From Flavobacterium cupreum (GTDB lineage Bacteria > Bacteroidota > Bacteroidia > Flavobacteriales > Flavobacteriaceae), in contig NZ_QWDM01000001.1 of NCBI RefSeq assembly GCF_003996965.1, forward strand, positions 186,001-250,000: 64,000 nucleotides of DNA, read 5' to 3'. Positions 16,981 to 29,565 of the stretch are shown here, piece by piece. Under the pieces are notes generated by a model. It had not been told where the DNA came from and did not search any database. It saw only the letters and a list, made by a program, of their open reading frames with translations. A program made the position numbers and the translations under genes. Position 1 is the stretch's first letter. Each line of letters starts with the position of its first letter.

Positions 16981-19004
16981 TTACGTAATTTTCTCCAGAT
17001 TAAATGTAACTTCTATTTTTGTTCCGATCCCGATTTTTGATATAATATGAAATTGCCCTTTTAATAAGTTTGCCCTTTCTTTCATATTGTTTAAGCCAAT
17101 ACCGCTCTTTTTAGTAGTAACATCGAACCCTTCCCCGTCATCGGCAATACAAAGTTTTAATCGGTTGTTGCTTTTCTTCTGAATTATTACTTCACAATTT
17201 TGTGCATTTGCATATTTATTAGTATTTAAAATGGCTTCCTGGATAATCCGGTATAGGTTTATTTTATATATATTTTGAATCGCAGACCATTCAACCTTTT
17301 CATCGCTTACATATTTAAACCGGGTAGTACTGATATCTTTTTGATTTTCAATTAAACTCATTAACAATACATTAAAATCATTGCCGTCTAAAAAGGAACC
17401 CCGGCTTAAATCATGGGATATATTTCTAATCTCACTTTCAATATTTTGAAGTTCAAAAATATATTCCTTCTTTTTTCGATGATGCTGATATCTGTTTTAG
17501 CATTGAAAAAACCCAAATTCATACGGACACCATAAATCTTATTCATGATTCCGTCATGCAGTTCCTTAGCAATTTTAGCCTTTTCATTATCTTTTGCAAC
17601 ATTAATATTTTCATGTTGTTCTGTCAATAATACATAGATTTCTTCATTCGCTTTTTGCTGCATTTTTAAAAATTTGAGCTCCTTGTTTTTGTATTTAAAA
17701 TATCGCAAAACAAAAATGATAACCAGCACCAGAATCAGGACAAACGAAATAATTAAAATATTAAAGTTTTTCCTGGTCAAAATTTTATTTTCATCTTCTA
17801 TTCTCGAAGTTTCATATTCAATTCTGGCGTATTTTTCATGCGCATTTTTTTGAACAATATTTATACTATCGCTCAATTTGATGTATTCATTTGAATAATA
17901 CAGGCTTTGTTTTTTATCTAAGCCGGAAAGAAGTTTTAAGGAAGTCAGTATCTCATTGCTATTCTTAATCCGAATGGCCAGCTGATTGGCTTCTTTAAGA
18001 ATTTTGATCGCCCTGAAAGTATCTTTTTGCGTTAGGAAATATTCCCCAATATGGATTTTTTTATATAAAACGTCCAGTTGGTCTCCGCTTTTTTCTACAA
18101 TTTCCAATGATTTGAAAAGCATTGAATAAACATTGCGATATTGTTTATTCTTCATTTTGGAATAGGCCAGATTACTTAGGACATTGGCATACAATCTGGG
18201 TGATTTTTCCCTGAAATCTTTTGAAAGCAGGCTTTGCAATTTTTTTATAGACTTTGAATATTCTCCTTTCAGGTCGTAAAGGTTACAAATATTGATGATG
18301 GAAGTTATGTTATAATTATTGATCTCCTCTTTGGCAATGTCCGTAAGTTTCATTTTTTCCAGACTTTTCAGAGCCAATTGATGATACCATAATGCCTTAT
18401 CGTAATTTGCCAGCTTCTCTAAACAGTTTCCCATTAATGTATTACAGGAATAAATTAACCGCAGATCTTTAGATTCTTTCAGATACTTCAGTGCCCTGGA
18501 AATTTCGACTTCACATTCTATATAATTGCCATCATAAAATAAAACATAGGCTTTATTAAACAGCATCCGCGACGTATTATCATAATCCGATAACTGGTAA
18601 TACAGTTTTTCTGCCTGCACGTAGTAAAAATAGGCACTGTCCTTTTTTATATTGCCGTAACTATCGCCCACATAAAAAAGTGCTTTTGTAATATCTTCTT
18701 TATCATTTACCTGTTTTGATAATTTTAGTGCTATTAAACTGGTGCTTAAAGATTTTTCGAGGTTATTATTGTAATAGTATTGTGTGGATATCTTAAAATA
18801 CAGATTTCTAATGATGGAATCATTTTTCTGATTTTTTAATAAATGAAGTATGGAATCTAAATACTGTTCTTCTTTCCTGCCTTCTAAATGATTATGATCA
18901 AAAGAAATAACCGTATGGGTTTCGGAATCAGCTAATTGTTTTTTTTCGCATGAAAAAAACATGATCCCCAGAAATAAAAAAATCAGTCTACAGGATGTTA
19001 CCAA
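16981..19004 (-). pseudogene. TPR sensor histidine kinase split by a single frameshift
   Basis: Two frames, 17406-19004 and 16981-17367 plus the sequence between, make one kinase if one A is added to the A6 tract at 17471-17476 (minus strand); the repaired protein is exactly 674 aa. Order: signal/lipobox-like N-terminus (Cys19), TPR-type helical repeats to about 390, one membrane helix (ILIISFVLILVLVIIFVLRYF), then HisKA_3 with phospho-acceptor His in AKELHDGIMNKIYG. After the shift the bypassed frame reads EYIFELQNIESEIRNISHDL, then HATPase_c with N box (EAILNTNKYAN), G1 (DDGEGFD) and G2 (GIGLNNMKERA). It could be a sequencing error, a real mutation or a recoded gene. A small lipoprotein lies upstream; no response regulator is adjacent. 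Confidence 0.85.
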
Positions 19005-19045
19005 AGTTTAAGTATTATTTTACATCAAATATAATATTTTGAAAT

Positions 19046-19087
19046 AAAAAGACTATAAAATTTACCACTAAATGCTATAGTCTTTTT
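19046..19087 (-). terminator. Terminator of the small lipoprotein gene
   Basis: Perfect 12-base arms at 19046-19057 and 19076-19087, followed by T-rich sequence on the minus strand. It separates the lipoprotein from the kinase gene downstream. Confidence 0.8.
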
Positions 19088-19106
19088 ATTTAAAATAATA
19101 GCATTA

Positions 19107-19352
19107 CTAATCTTTTCTGGGTGGCTTCGGATTACTTGGGTCGCCTTCTGTAGCCACATTTACCTCCAAAATAATAGCGGTGGAGTCAATAACTTTGTCA
19201 TTTACATTTTTCTGCAAATAATTTTTCACTTCTTTTTCAGAAGTCATTTTTACGTTTTTAGTTTCCGTTTGTGCGTCAATATCGTCTGTTGAACAGGAGA
19301 ATATAGAAAAAGAAAGTAAAATTAATGCAGCAATACTTAATTTAGTTTTCAT
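19107..19352 (-). CDS. Small lipoprotein upstream of the histidine kinase
   Basis: 81 aa. Signal sequence with lipobox SIFSC (Cys20) followed by S-T-D-D, the kind of acidic sequence that marks surface-exposed lipoproteins in Flavobacteria. The mature part has a short helical region (SEKEVKNYLQKNVNDKVI) and a Pro/Lys tail. Family unknown. It precedes the TPR histidine kinase on the same strand but has its own terminator. An inverted repeat nearly identical to one before the response regulator at 44703 lies 52-76 bases upstream, hinting that it belongs to a two-component regulon. Confidence 0.75.
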   Translation of the reverse strand: MKTKLSIAALILLSFSIFSCSTDDIDAQTETKNVKMTSEKEVKNYLQKNVNDKVIDSTAIILEVNVATEGDPSNPKPPRKD

Positions 19353-19403
19353 AATAATTTGATTTAATGTATTTTATACAAAAAAAAGACTACAATTAAC
19401 TTT

Positions 19404-19428
19404 AATTTTACGGTATATCCGTAAAATT
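19404..19428. promoter_or_regulatory. Inverted repeat, candidate regulator site (copy 1)
   Basis: Ten-base perfect arms AATTTTACGG / CCGTAAAATT separated by TATAT. The core TACGGTATATCCGTA at 19409-19423 differs by one base from the core at 44652-44666. It lies 52-76 bases upstream of the small lipoprotein start (minus strand). Confidence 0.6.
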
Positions 19429-19587
19429 TTGCTGACATATTCTGTTTTATGAAAAATAAGACCAAATCAGAGCCCAAACAAATTGTAAAATTATGATTAC
19501 AAATATAAAAAGTGAAATTTACGGGTAAACTAAAATCATGTTATTATAGGGTTATTATTAGGGAATATAAACTATTTTAAAAAAAAT

Positions 19588-19646
19588 TATAAATAAAAAA
19601 AAGCCCTGTGACCAATTAACTATAAGATAGTTAACCAATCACAGAG
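19588..19646 (-). terminator. Terminator of katG
   Basis: GC-CTGTGA...TTAACTAT pairs with ATAGTTAA...TCACAG-GC around an AAG loop, with one symmetric CCAA/CCAA internal loop. A long A run on the plus strand gives the U tract for the minus-strand transcript. Confidence 0.75.
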
Positions 19647-19715
19647 CTATTATAATTAATAACGGGAGCAGTATGTAAGTTAATTAAAATACACCTTCAT
19701 CCCGTTTATCAGCAA

Positions 19716-22019
<2,304 letters not shown>

Positions 22020-22065
22020 TCAAATTTTATAAACCATGCATGTAATTAAAAAATCAGATTAATGA

Positions 22066-22078
22066 TACTCAAAGAGTA
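22066..22078. promoter_or_regulatory. Palindrome TACTC-AAA-GAGTA upstream of katG
   Basis: Perfect 5-base arms around AAA, 74 bases before the katG start. Position suits an operator for a peroxide-responsive regulator, but it does not match the OxyR or PerR consensus I know. Confidence 0.3.
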
Positions 22079-22325
22079 CCTGAAATATGAAACCTTTTAT
22101 TTTAAATCTGTAATAAGTAAAAAAATAAAAGAGTTATAAAAGTATTAAAAGTACGATAATTACTTTTTAAAGTGAAACTGATATTTTCTATTAACAAATA
22201 GTTAAAACTTATTGTATTTGAATAACAATCGAAAATCGTTATACCACTTAAGATCTGTAATCACCTCATCTTTACGGTTTAAAAAGAGCCACTTTTAAAT
22301 TTATTATCAAGTCAGCCGTAAACAA

Positions 22326-22359
22326 AAAAAGAGCTGGAATATTACTATTTCAACTCTTT
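22326..22359 (-). terminator. Terminator of the alpha/beta hydrolase gene
   Basis: AAAAGAG pairs with CTCTTTT, and the stem continues inward with one mismatch and one wobble. T-rich on the minus-strand side. Confidence 0.7.
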
Positions 22360-22410
22360 TATATTTTAATTTATAACGGATATCTGCTGCGCTGCAAAAC
22401 TGAAGCCGCT

Positions 22411-23286
22411 TTATTTCCATTTGGTCCAGTTGGAATCGGGCCTTTTAAAAGGTTGCGATAAAAATTTATTGGCAATTTCATTAAACAATACCGGGTTTGA
22501 AGCAGGTGTAAAATGAGTCTCTCCCGCCATTATATTCAATTGTGCCTTCGGGATATTTTCATAAATTTCTACACTGTGTTTGTTTTTTATGATGTCTTCA
22601 TCGCCCGCCATAATTAGCACTTTTGCTTTTATTTTTGCTAAATCCTTAACCGCAATATCAGGCTGGTCTCCTAAAAGGCCCAGCATCTGCTTTTCTACGT
22701 TCCAGTTTTGGGTGGCATCTTTTTCCTTAATTTTTAAAAGAACTTCTTTTTTGTGTTTGCTGACTTCTTTTACGGCCCAGCCATTCACAGCTGTTGAATC
22801 CGGTCTTAAATTGGCACCCATTGTTACAATTTTTTTTATTTTTGTTTTGCCTGAAATACCCATTTCCAATCCGACGATTCCACCGTCACTCCATCCGATA
22901 ATGCTGATTGAATCTAATTTCAGGTGATTCACTAAACCCTCCCAGTCTTTTGTGATTTGCACATACGTCAGCGAATCTGTTTTCATCTCTGATTTTCCTT
23001 GTCCTCTGCTATCCGCGATAATGACCCTGTAAGTCGATTTAAAATAATCAATCTGGTTTCCCATTGAATTAATGCTTCCCCCATTTCCGTGAATCAGCAA
23101 TAAGGGCTCTCCTTTTCCGTATTCCTCATAGTAGATTTTGGCACCATTTATTTCTGCATATTTTCCGACCGCCTTATTTTCACCGTAAGGTGTGTCGAAT
23201 TTAAAATTCATTTTAACCTGAGCATTTGCAATACTGCAAGCTGAAAACACCATAAATAGTAGTACTAGTTGAATTCTTTTTTTCAT
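22411..23286 (-). CDS. Exported alpha/beta hydrolase
   Basis: 291 aa. Signal peptide 1-22 (ending SIANAQ). Fold landmarks: oxyanion loop IHGNGG (65-70), DSRGQGKS, nucleophile elbow GWSDGG with S133, acid in MAGDEDIIKNKHS, and a late His in MAGETHFTP. This is the pattern of small esterases and related hydrolases. Cell location is periplasmic. Substrate unknown. Single gene with its own terminator. Confidence 0.87.
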   Translation of the reverse strand: MKKRIQLVLLFMVFSACSIANAQVKMNFKFDTPYGENKAVGKYAEINGAKIYYEEYGKGEPLLLIHGNGGSINSMGNQIDYFKSTYRVIIADSRGQGKSEMKTDSLTYVQITKDWEGLVNHLKLDSISIIGWSDGGIVGLEMGISGKTKIKKIVTMGANLRPDSTAVNGWAVKEVSKHKKEVLLKIKEKDATQNWNVEKQMLGLLGDQPDIAVKDLAKIKAKVLIMAGDEDIIKNKHSVEIYENIPKAQLNIMAGETHFTPASNPVLFNEIANKFLSQPFKRPDSNWTKWK

Positions 23287-23432
23287 AAAGGCCGGTTTTG
23301 TTAGTTAATGGTCAGGACTGCACGAGGCCGAAGCTGTAAATCAGTGTATTTTCTGATGAAACGAATATAGGAAATAAAACTATAATTCCAATAAAATACA
23401 AGCTGCTCCAGTGCTATTTTCGACAATACCCA

Positions 23433-25040
23433 TTATTCTTTCCTTATCTTCTTTAATACTTTTTTACCTATCATATAAAAGGCTATCAGGAATAAAAAAT
23501 GAATCAGATACGATTTGGGCTCGTTATTTCCATTCACTACAGAAAAAACACGATTCCATCTTACTTTATTAATTCCGCTACCATCCTTGTTCCAGCTAAA
23601 CCAGATAAATACCGGTTTGCCTACTACGTGATCAAACGGCACATATCCCCAAAACCGCGCATCTAAAGAGTTTTGACGGTTATCTCCCATCATCCAGTAG
23701 TAATCCTGTTTAAAAGTATAGGATATGCTAACTTTTCCATTTATGATAATCTGATTTCCTTTGATTTGCAGCGTATTATTTTCGTATTCCTGTATAATTC
23801 TTTTATAGAAAGGAAGTGTCTTTATATCTAATTTGATCGTTGCTCCTTTTTTAGGAATATAAAGAGGACCAAAATTATCGATGTTCCAGCCCAGCGAAGG
23901 AATATGAGGAAAGACCTGCCCATCTGTTCCTTTTGGTGCTATATATTTCTTTACACTTTTTACGATTGGGTTATTCGCCAGTAAAGTGGCTTCTTTATCT
24001 GTTAATGTCAAAAAATATTGCCCTTTGTCTGTGAGCGCAAAATCTCCATTTTCATATCTTAAGCCTTCTCTGGCCCCATATCGGTTTACAAGGGCATCCT
24101 GAGGAATTGTTTCTCCTTTTGTATCCACAAAGAAATTAAACTGTGGTTTCGCACTTTCCGGCAACTGGCTTAGTTTCCCGTTAATGTAAATATCCCCATC
24201 CCTAATTTCAAGAGAATCTCCGGGTATTCCCACGCATCTTTTTACCAAATTTGTTTTTTTATCAACAGGCTTATAGTAATTCCTGTCCGGATTAAAATTA
24301 TCCATATCACGCAAAGTGTCTGCAGGCTGGTTAAATACTACAATTTCATTACGTTCAATTTTTTCTATCGCCGGAAACCTGAAGTATGGCAACTGAAATT
24401 TATTTAATAATGAGGTTTCTTTTTTAGTCACATCATCGCTAAACAAATACGATTTGACCCCTAAAAAAGGAATTGAGTCATGCACCATTGGCAATGCAAC
24501 GGTAGTCATTGGTGTTCTTGGACCAAAATTAATTTTGCTTACAAATAAAAAATCCCCGATTAATAATGTTTTTTCTAATGAAGAAGAGGGAATCGTAAAC
24601 GGTTGTATCACATATGTATGAACCAATGTGGCTACAATCACCGCAAATAAAAGAGAACTTACCGTGTCTCCCGTTTTTGTCCGGGCTGTCAGGTTTCTAT
24701 TCTCTATATAAGTCAGTTTTTCGGAGGTGTAGTTTAAAAAAGTAATGTAAAAACCAAATGTTAGCAGTACCAAAAGGGTATCCACTGTTGAATTCTTTCC
24801 AAACCTTCTAATTGTTTCGACCCAGACCACCGGAATCATAATAAGATTGATAATGGGTATAAAAAGTAAAAAAGTCCACCAGCGCGGGCGATTGATAATT
24901 TTCATGAGAATTACCAAATTATAAATCGGTATAAATGCCTCTGCAGCTTTTCTGCCTGCTTTTACATACAGGTTCCAGGTAGAGAGTCCATGAACAATTT
25001 GCATGATTACAATAAAAATGAGCCATTCTGATACATTCAT
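23433..25040 (-). CDS. lepB: Signal peptidase I with N-terminal membrane extension
   Basis: 535 aa, longer than proteobacterial LepB. Residues 1-110 are an extra membrane domain with several helices, a DUF5684-type extension common in Bacteroidota. The S26 peptidase follows: IPSSSLEKTLLIGDFLFVSK with catalytic S154, catalytic Lys in NLVKRCVGIPGDSLEI, and MMGDNRQNSLDARFWGYVP. A further C-terminal helix (LIHFLFLIAFYMIG) anchors the end. It cleaves Sec signal peptides at the periplasmic face of the inner membrane. Confidence 0.93.
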   Translation of the reverse strand: MNVSEWLIFIVIMQIVHGLSTWNLYVKAGRKAAEAFIPIYNLVILMKIINRPRWWTFLLFIPIINLIMIPVVWVETIRRFGKNSTVDTLLVLLTFGFYITFLNYTSEKLTYIENRNLTARTKTGDTVSSLLFAVIVATLVHTYVIQPFTIPSSSLEKTLLIGDFLFVSKINFGPRTPMTTVALPMVHDSIPFLGVKSYLFSDDVTKKETSLLNKFQLPYFRFPAIEKIERNEIVVFNQPADTLRDMDNFNPDRNYYKPVDKKTNLVKRCVGIPGDSLEIRDGDIYINGKLSQLPESAKPQFNFFVDTKGETIPQDALVNRYGAREGLRYENGDFALTDKGQYFLTLTDKEATLLANNPIVKSVKKYIAPKGTDGQVFPHIPSLGWNIDNFGPLYIPKKGATIKLDIKTLPFYKRIIQEYENNTLQIKGNQIIINGKVSISYTFKQDYYWMMGDNRQNSLDARFWGYVPFDHVVGKPVFIWFSWNKDGSGINKVRWNRVFSVVNGNNEPKSYLIHFLFLIAFYMIGKKVLKKIRKE

Positions 25041-25397
25041 CTTTTTCCTTTTTTTAGTTATAAAAATTTGATTTCGAAGTGAGCCTTCCTAAAATGTAAT
25101 TCCTGTACTATCCGTTCACTTCCTTCTATAGGTAGTTTTTTATTCATTATGTTACATCATAGCTTCATAAAATCTAATTATACCTGCACAAACAAGAATC
25201 AGCAGGAGTTTAATCTATTTCTCTTGATTGAAAAAATGTACTATTGAGCCCTACCAGTAAAAAACCTCAGCACCTAAGAACCTTAGCACCTCAGCACCTT
25301 ACAAAAAGCATTACGATTTTATAAGATTTAACTTTTTAAGTGTAAGCAGGGAAATAGCGGGTTGACTAAATTTATTTAAAATTTTAAAAGATACAAA
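25041..25397. other. Intergenic region between divergent genes, 357 bases
   Basis: No gene. Contains the octamer repeat at 25265-25304 and should hold promoters for lepB and the ku operon. Confidence 0.45.
25265..25304. repeat. Five tandem octamers CCTnAGnA
   Basis: CCTCAGCA, CCTAAGAA, CCTTAGCA, CCTCAGCA and CCTTACAA follow without gaps. Confidence 0.85.
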
Positions 25398-25769
25398 ATG
25401 ATACAATTAATACCTGATACCCCAAATAATATCGCGGCCTTTCGCGCCACCGGAGAAGTTACCAAAGAACATTTTCAAAATGTTGTAATTCCAGAAGTAG
25501 AACGTGTGATCCGACAGATTAACCACCTTAATTTCCTGTTGGTCCTGGATACCGAACTGGAAAATTTCACCACAGGAGCCTGGGTCCAGGATGCGATGCT
25601 TGGACTGAAAAACATTGGAAAATGGAACAGGGCGGCAATCGTTACGGATTCCGAGACCATAATATCTTTTACCAATGGATTCAGTTACCTGATTCCCGGA
25701 GAATTCAAAGGTTTTAAAAAAGAACAATATGATGAAGCCCTGACATGGGTTTCCGAAGAGACACTTTAA
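25398..25769 (+). CDS. STAS/SpoIIAA-like protein
   Basis: 123 aa. The SpoIIAA-like pattern is visible: FRATGEVTKEHFQNVVIPEVERVI, FLLVLDTELENFTTGAWVQDAMLGLKNIGKWNRAAIVTD, then IPGEFKGF. These proteins fold like STAS domains; many bind lipids or partner proteins, and the exact role is unknown. First gene of a tight cluster with a YidH-like membrane protein (13-base gap) and ku (21-base gap), so it is probably expressed with the NHEJ protein. Confidence 0.82.
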   Translation: MIQLIPDTPNNIAAFRATGEVTKEHFQNVVIPEVERVIRQINHLNFLLVLDTELENFTTGAWVQDAMLGLKNIGKWNRAAIVTDSETIISFTNGFSYLIPGEFKGFKKEQYDEALTWVSEETL

Positions 25770-25782
25770 TACAATTATACCA

Positions 25783-26169
25783 ATGGCACCAAAGAATGAT
25801 GAACAGATGATGAAGGAGTATCAGTCTAATGAAAGAACTTTATTGGCCTGGATACGAACTGGTATTGGCATAATGGTTTTTGGTTTCGTCGCGGTCAAGT
25901 TTTCTTTATTTATCAAACAACTGCCCGAAAAATTCCTGCCTGATACTAGTGTACCAGGCAGCAATTTTAGTATTTATCTCGGAATCGGACTTCTGATTGC
26001 AGGTGCATTGACCATTATACTGTCGTATTTCCGGTACATGCATACTGTAAAACTTTTGCAGCAGGGTGAGTATCAATATTCAACCCGACTGCTGACTTTT
26101 ATTACCATGACGCTGTCTTTTCTCAGCATAGCCTTAATTGCGTATCTGATTGCTGCGTCTTACGATTAA
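25783..26169 (+). CDS. YidH/DUF202 family membrane protein
   Basis: 128 aa. The family signature NERTLLAWIRTGIGIMVFGF is at residues 17-36, and three transmembrane helices are predicted (27-45, 65-85, 103-126). Function unknown. It sits between the SpoIIAA-like gene and ku in one apparent operon. Confidence 0.87.
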   Translation: MAPKNDEQMMKEYQSNERTLLAWIRTGIGIMVFGFVAVKFSLFIKQLPEKFLPDTSVPGSNFSIYLGIGLLIAGALTIILSYFRYMHTVKLLQQGEYQYSTRLLTFITMTLSFLSIALIAYLIAASYD

Positions 26170-26190
26170 ATAAATTTTAAAATTATTATT

Positions 26191-26967
26191 ATGAGAGCGA
26201 TATGGACAGGTGCAATTAGTTTTGGATTAATTAATATCCCCGTGAAGTTATTTTCTGCCGTACAGGAAAGTACGTTAGATATGGACATGCTGGATAAAAA
26301 TGATCATTCCAATATTAAATTCAAACGAGTAAATGAAACTACCGGAAAGGAAGTTGCGTATGGCAGTATCGTAAAAGGCTACAAAATAGAGGACAAATAT
26401 GTAATTCTGGATGATGAAGATTTTGAAGCTGCCGATGCCGAAAAAACAAAAACCATCGATATTCTAAGTTTTACACTCGAAAAAGAAATTGACAGCCTTT
26501 ATTACGAACAGCCGTATTACCTTGAACCGGACAAAGGGGCCATGAAGGCATATGCCTTATTGCGTGATGCCCTGGAGTCTTCCGGTAAAGTTGGCGTAAC
26601 CAGTTTCGTAATGCGAAATAAAGAGGGTTTGGCGATCTTAAAACCATATAAAAATGTAATCGTTTTAAACCGGATCCGTTTTCAGCAGGAAATCAGGGAT
26701 ACTTCTGAATTAAAACTTCCGGCTGTTTCCAAAACAAAAGTCAAAGAAATGGATATGGCCAATAAACTGGTCGAACAGCTTACCGAAAAATTTGATATTA
26801 CCAGTTATAAAGATGAGTATACCGCTAAACTGCTGAAAATTATTAAGGATAAAGCCAAAGGAAAAAAACAGGCTCCCCCAAAACTGAAAGTCGTTCATAA
26901 ACAAAATGACGACTTAATGGAAATGCTTAAAGCAAGTCTTGAAAACAAAAAAAAGAAAAGTTCCTAG
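26191..26967 (+). CDS. ku: Ku DNA end-binding protein (NHEJ)
   Basis: 258 aa, normal for bacterial Ku, which forms a homodimeric ring on DNA ends and recruits LigD. The opening [22 protein letters not shown] is diagnostic, followed by [33 protein letters not shown] and a Lys-rich tail (residues 225-258) like the DNA-binding tails of other bacterial Ku proteins. It converges on ligD and their stop codons overlap by three bases within a palindrome. Confidence 0.96.
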   Translation: MRAIWTGAISFGLINIPVKLFSAVQESTLDMDMLDKNDHSNIKFKRVNETTGKEVAYGSIVKGYKIEDKYVILDDEDFEAADAEKTKTIDILSFTLEKEIDSLYYEQPYYLEPDKGAMKAYALLRDALESSGKVGVTSFVMRNKEGLAILKPYKNVIVLNRIRFQQEIRDTSELKLPAVSKTKVKEMDMANKLVEQLTEKFDITSYKDEYTAKLLKIIKDKAKGKKQAPPKLKVVHKQNDDLMEMLKASLENKKKKSS

Positions 26968-26979
26968 GAACTTTTCTTT
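26952..26979. terminator. 28-bp perfect palindrome over both stop codons of ku and ligD
   Basis: The sequence is perfectly self-complementary, centred at 26965/26966. It contains the ku TAG (26965-26967) and the ligD TAG (26966-26964 on the minus strand). T runs on both sides suit a bidirectional terminator. Confidence 0.8.
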
Positions 26980-29516
26980 ATTATTGCTTTGATGTCGGCC
27001 CCTTTTCCTAAAACGGGTTTCCACAAATCGCCTTTCTTCTCAAATCGTTTTAATACATTTTTGATTGTAAATTGTGAAGGGGATAATTTCGCATTTACCT
27101 CACTCCATTCCAATGGTGTAGAAACGGTAGCGCCCGGTTTTGGCCGCACGGAATAAGGCGCTGCAAGGGTCTGCCCTTTTCGGTTTTGCAGGTAATCGAT
27201 ATATATTTTGTGATCCCTTTTTTTAATGGAACGTTCTAAGCTTGTTGTTTCCGGCAATCTCGTATGAACTTCATGAGCAATAAGTTCAGCAAATAATTTT
27301 ACGGAATCATAATCATATTTTGCTCCCAGCGGAATATATACATGAAGTCCCGAAGCACCGGAAGTTTTACAGTAACACTCCGTTTCAAATTCATCCATGA
27401 CTTCTTTTACCATTAGTGCCACTTTAACAACTTCTTTAAAGTCGTCCTTTTCGGGATCAATGTCAATCACCACCCAATCCGGATTGTCGATATGTTTGAT
27501 AGTTGAATTCCACGGATTAATGTCTATACAACCCAGATTGGCCATATACAATAAGGTCGCTTTGTCGTTGCAGATCAAATAGTCAATATCGGAATTGGTA
27601 GATTCAGAAAAAATCTTTTTGGTTTTTAGCCAGGACGGAATTTTATCATCGTCAACATCTTTCTGATAGAAACCGGATTGTTCGATTCCGTTCGGGAAAC
27701 GGTACATTGATTCCGGACGGTCTTTCAGATAAGGCAGAATCAAATCGGCAACTTCATTGTAATACGTAACGATATCGCCTTTGGTTATTCCGTCATTTGG
27801 AAAATAAATTTTATTCTGATTGGTTAAATGCAGGGTAGTTTTCCCTACTTTCAAATCGAAATTTTTCTCCTTATGTTCTTCTGCTACATTTGTCTTTTCC
27901 ATTTTTTCTTTCTTTTTAGTGATCGTGTCTTTATTCTTTCCGGTAAAAACAACCTCTTTTACTGATTTATCTACCCGGAGTCCGAGATAGACGGGCTGAC
28001 GAAGATTGTTATCCTGCGTCCACTCCGAAAATTTAACCTGACAGATGAATTTAGGTTTAATCCATTGTATCGTATCACGATGCGGTACTTTTTCTTCGAG
28101 TGGAGATTTATCGGTAAAATACGGTTCAAATTTAGCGTGTAATTCTTTCAGGACTTCCTGCGAAAAACCAGTTCCGCATTTACCGATAAACTTCAGTTTA
28201 CCCTCTTCGTACTGCCCTAAAAGCAAAGCACCAAAATAGGTACGTGAATTTTTGGGCTCCGTAATTCCGATAATAATGGCCTCTTCCTGTTGCGATAATT
28301 TTATTTTAAGCCATTCTCCCGTTCTTTTTCCAACAGTATACAGACTATTTGCTTTTTTAGCGATTATGCCTTCGCTTTGTTTTTTAGCCGCAACTTCGAG
28401 AAATCCAATTCCTTTTTCCTCAATGTGTTCTGAATATATGATATTTGAAAATTTAGATTTAGACACCAGCATTTTCAGCAGCTCTTTTCGTTCCAGCAAC
28501 GTTAAACCGGTGGTATCATTTCCATCCAGGTTCAGAATATCAAAAACATAAAATTTTAATTTCCCTTTTCCTGTTTTCAGATAATTTTGCAATAATTGAA
28601 AATCAGAGCGTCCCGATTCATCTTCTACCACCACTTCACCATCCAGAATGGCTTCATGGTTTATTTTTTTTAATTCATCGGTTACAGGCTGAAAATTTTT
28701 AGTGAACGAAATCTGATTCCTGCTGAAAAGCTGTACATCGTCTTCCTTAATCACTGCAAGAGTGCGGTAACCATCGAATTTATTTTCAAAAATCCAGTCC
28801 GGATCATCAAAAGGTTTTTCCGTCAGGCTCGCAAGCATGGGCTTTTTAAATCCTATGACTGATTTTTTCTTAGTGTTTTTTTTTTTGACAGCTGCTTCCG
28901 GCTTTAGATCCGCTTTTTTGGAAACTGTCTTTTCTTTGGCTGCTTTTTTTTCTAATGCATCCAGACTAAGTTTGGAGATAACCGATTTGTCTTTTTCAAG
29001 AACATCGTCGGTTGTGGCATATTTATCTTCTTTTTTAATAAGCAGCCAGGCATTTTCCTGCTTTCCTTTTAATTTCACGAGCGAAAAATTTCCCTTCAGC
29101 TTTTTTCCTTTTAAGGTAAAACTCAAATGTCCTTTTTTAAGATCGGCCAGTAGTTTTTTTTCGGCTGTGCCTTTATAATCCTCATCAGCGGGAAGGTAGG
29201 TTCCGTTATCCCAGACAATTACATTTCCGGCACCATAATTCCCTTCCGGAATGGCACCTTCAAAATCTTTATAACTGTACGGATGATCTTCTACCATCAT
29301 CGCAAGGCGTTTGACTTCAGGATCCAGTGAAGGCCCTTTCGGAACCGCCCAGCTTTTCAGCACACCATCCATTTCCAATCGAAAATCGTAATGCAAATGA
29401 GAGGCAGCGTGCTTTTGAATCACAAAAACCAATTGATTTTCAGATCGTCCCACCTGCCCTTTCGGCTCAGCAGTATCGTTAAAATTTCTCTTTTGATTGT
29501 ATTTTAAAAGTGACAT
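26964..29516 (-). CDS. ligD: Multidomain DNA ligase D (PE-ligase-polymerase)
   Basis: 850 aa. Domain order as in Pseudomonas LigD. Phosphoesterase 25-170 with H42, D44 (HYDFRLE) and H78. A Lys-rich linker 190-225. ATP-dependent ligase about 225-520 with nucleotidyl K246 in ENKFDGYR. Primase-like polymerase about 555-845 with VIDIDP and [14 protein letters not shown]. It processes and seals double-strand breaks with Ku. Upstream on the same strand a DUF6766-type gene ends 49 bases away and may share its transcript. Confidence 0.96.
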   Translation of the reverse strand: MSLLKYNQKRNFNDTAEPKGQVGRSENQLVFVIQKHAASHLHYDFRLEMDGVLKSWAVPKGPSLDPEVKRLAMMVEDHPYSYKDFEGAIPEGNYGAGNVIVWDNGTYLPADEDYKGTAEKKLLADLKKGHLSFTLKGKKLKGNFSLVKLKGKQENAWLLIKKEDKYATTDDVLEKDKSVISKLSLDALEKKAAKEKTVSKKADLKPEAAVKKKNTKKKSVIGFKKPMLASLTEKPFDDPDWIFENKFDGYRTLAVIKEDDVQLFSRNQISFTKNFQPVTDELKKINHEAILDGEVVVEDESGRSDFQLLQNYLKTGKGKLKFYVFDILNLDGNDTTGLTLLERKELLKMLVSKSKFSNIIYSEHIEEKGIGFLEVAAKKQSEGIIAKKANSLYTVGKRTGEWLKIKLSQQEEAIIIGITEPKNSRTYFGALLLGQYEEGKLKFIGKCGTGFSQEVLKELHAKFEPYFTDKSPLEEKVPHRDTIQWIKPKFICQVKFSEWTQDNNLRQPVYLGLRVDKSVKEVVFTGKNKDTITKKKEKMEKTNVAEEHKEKNFDLKVGKTTLHLTNQNKIYFPNDGITKGDIVTYYNEVADLILPYLKDRPESMYRFPNGIEQSGFYQKDVDDDKIPSWLKTKKIFSESTNSDIDYLICNDKATLLYMANLGCIDINPWNSTIKHIDNPDWVVIDIDPEKDDFKEVVKVALMVKEVMDEFETECYCKTSGASGLHVYIPLGAKYDYDSVKLFAELIAHEVHTRLPETTSLERSIKKRDHKIYIDYLQNRKGQTLAAPYSVRPKPGATVSTPLEWSEVNAKLSPSQFTIKNVLKRFEKKGDLWKPVLGKGADIKAIIKKSS

Positions 29517-29565
29517 ACCTTTTATTCATTAATTAAACTTCCGTTACATTTCGAATGAGCCTCTG

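Larger units (their letters stand above)
19353..19715. other. Intergenic region, 363 bases
   Basis: Holds the lipoprotein promoter with its inverted repeat and the katG terminator. No gene seen. Confidence 0.5.

Noticed and set aside
17471..17476. Canonical A-AAA-AAG programmed frameshift site
   Set aside because: A6G is present, but in the reading frame it is split as GAA-AAA-AGA, so it is not in the canonical register; mutation or sequencing error is simpler.
25265..25304. CRISPR-like array
   Set aside because: Units are 8 bases with no spacers; all tandem arrays here have units of 6-8 bases, and no repeat-spacer structure or cas gene is present.
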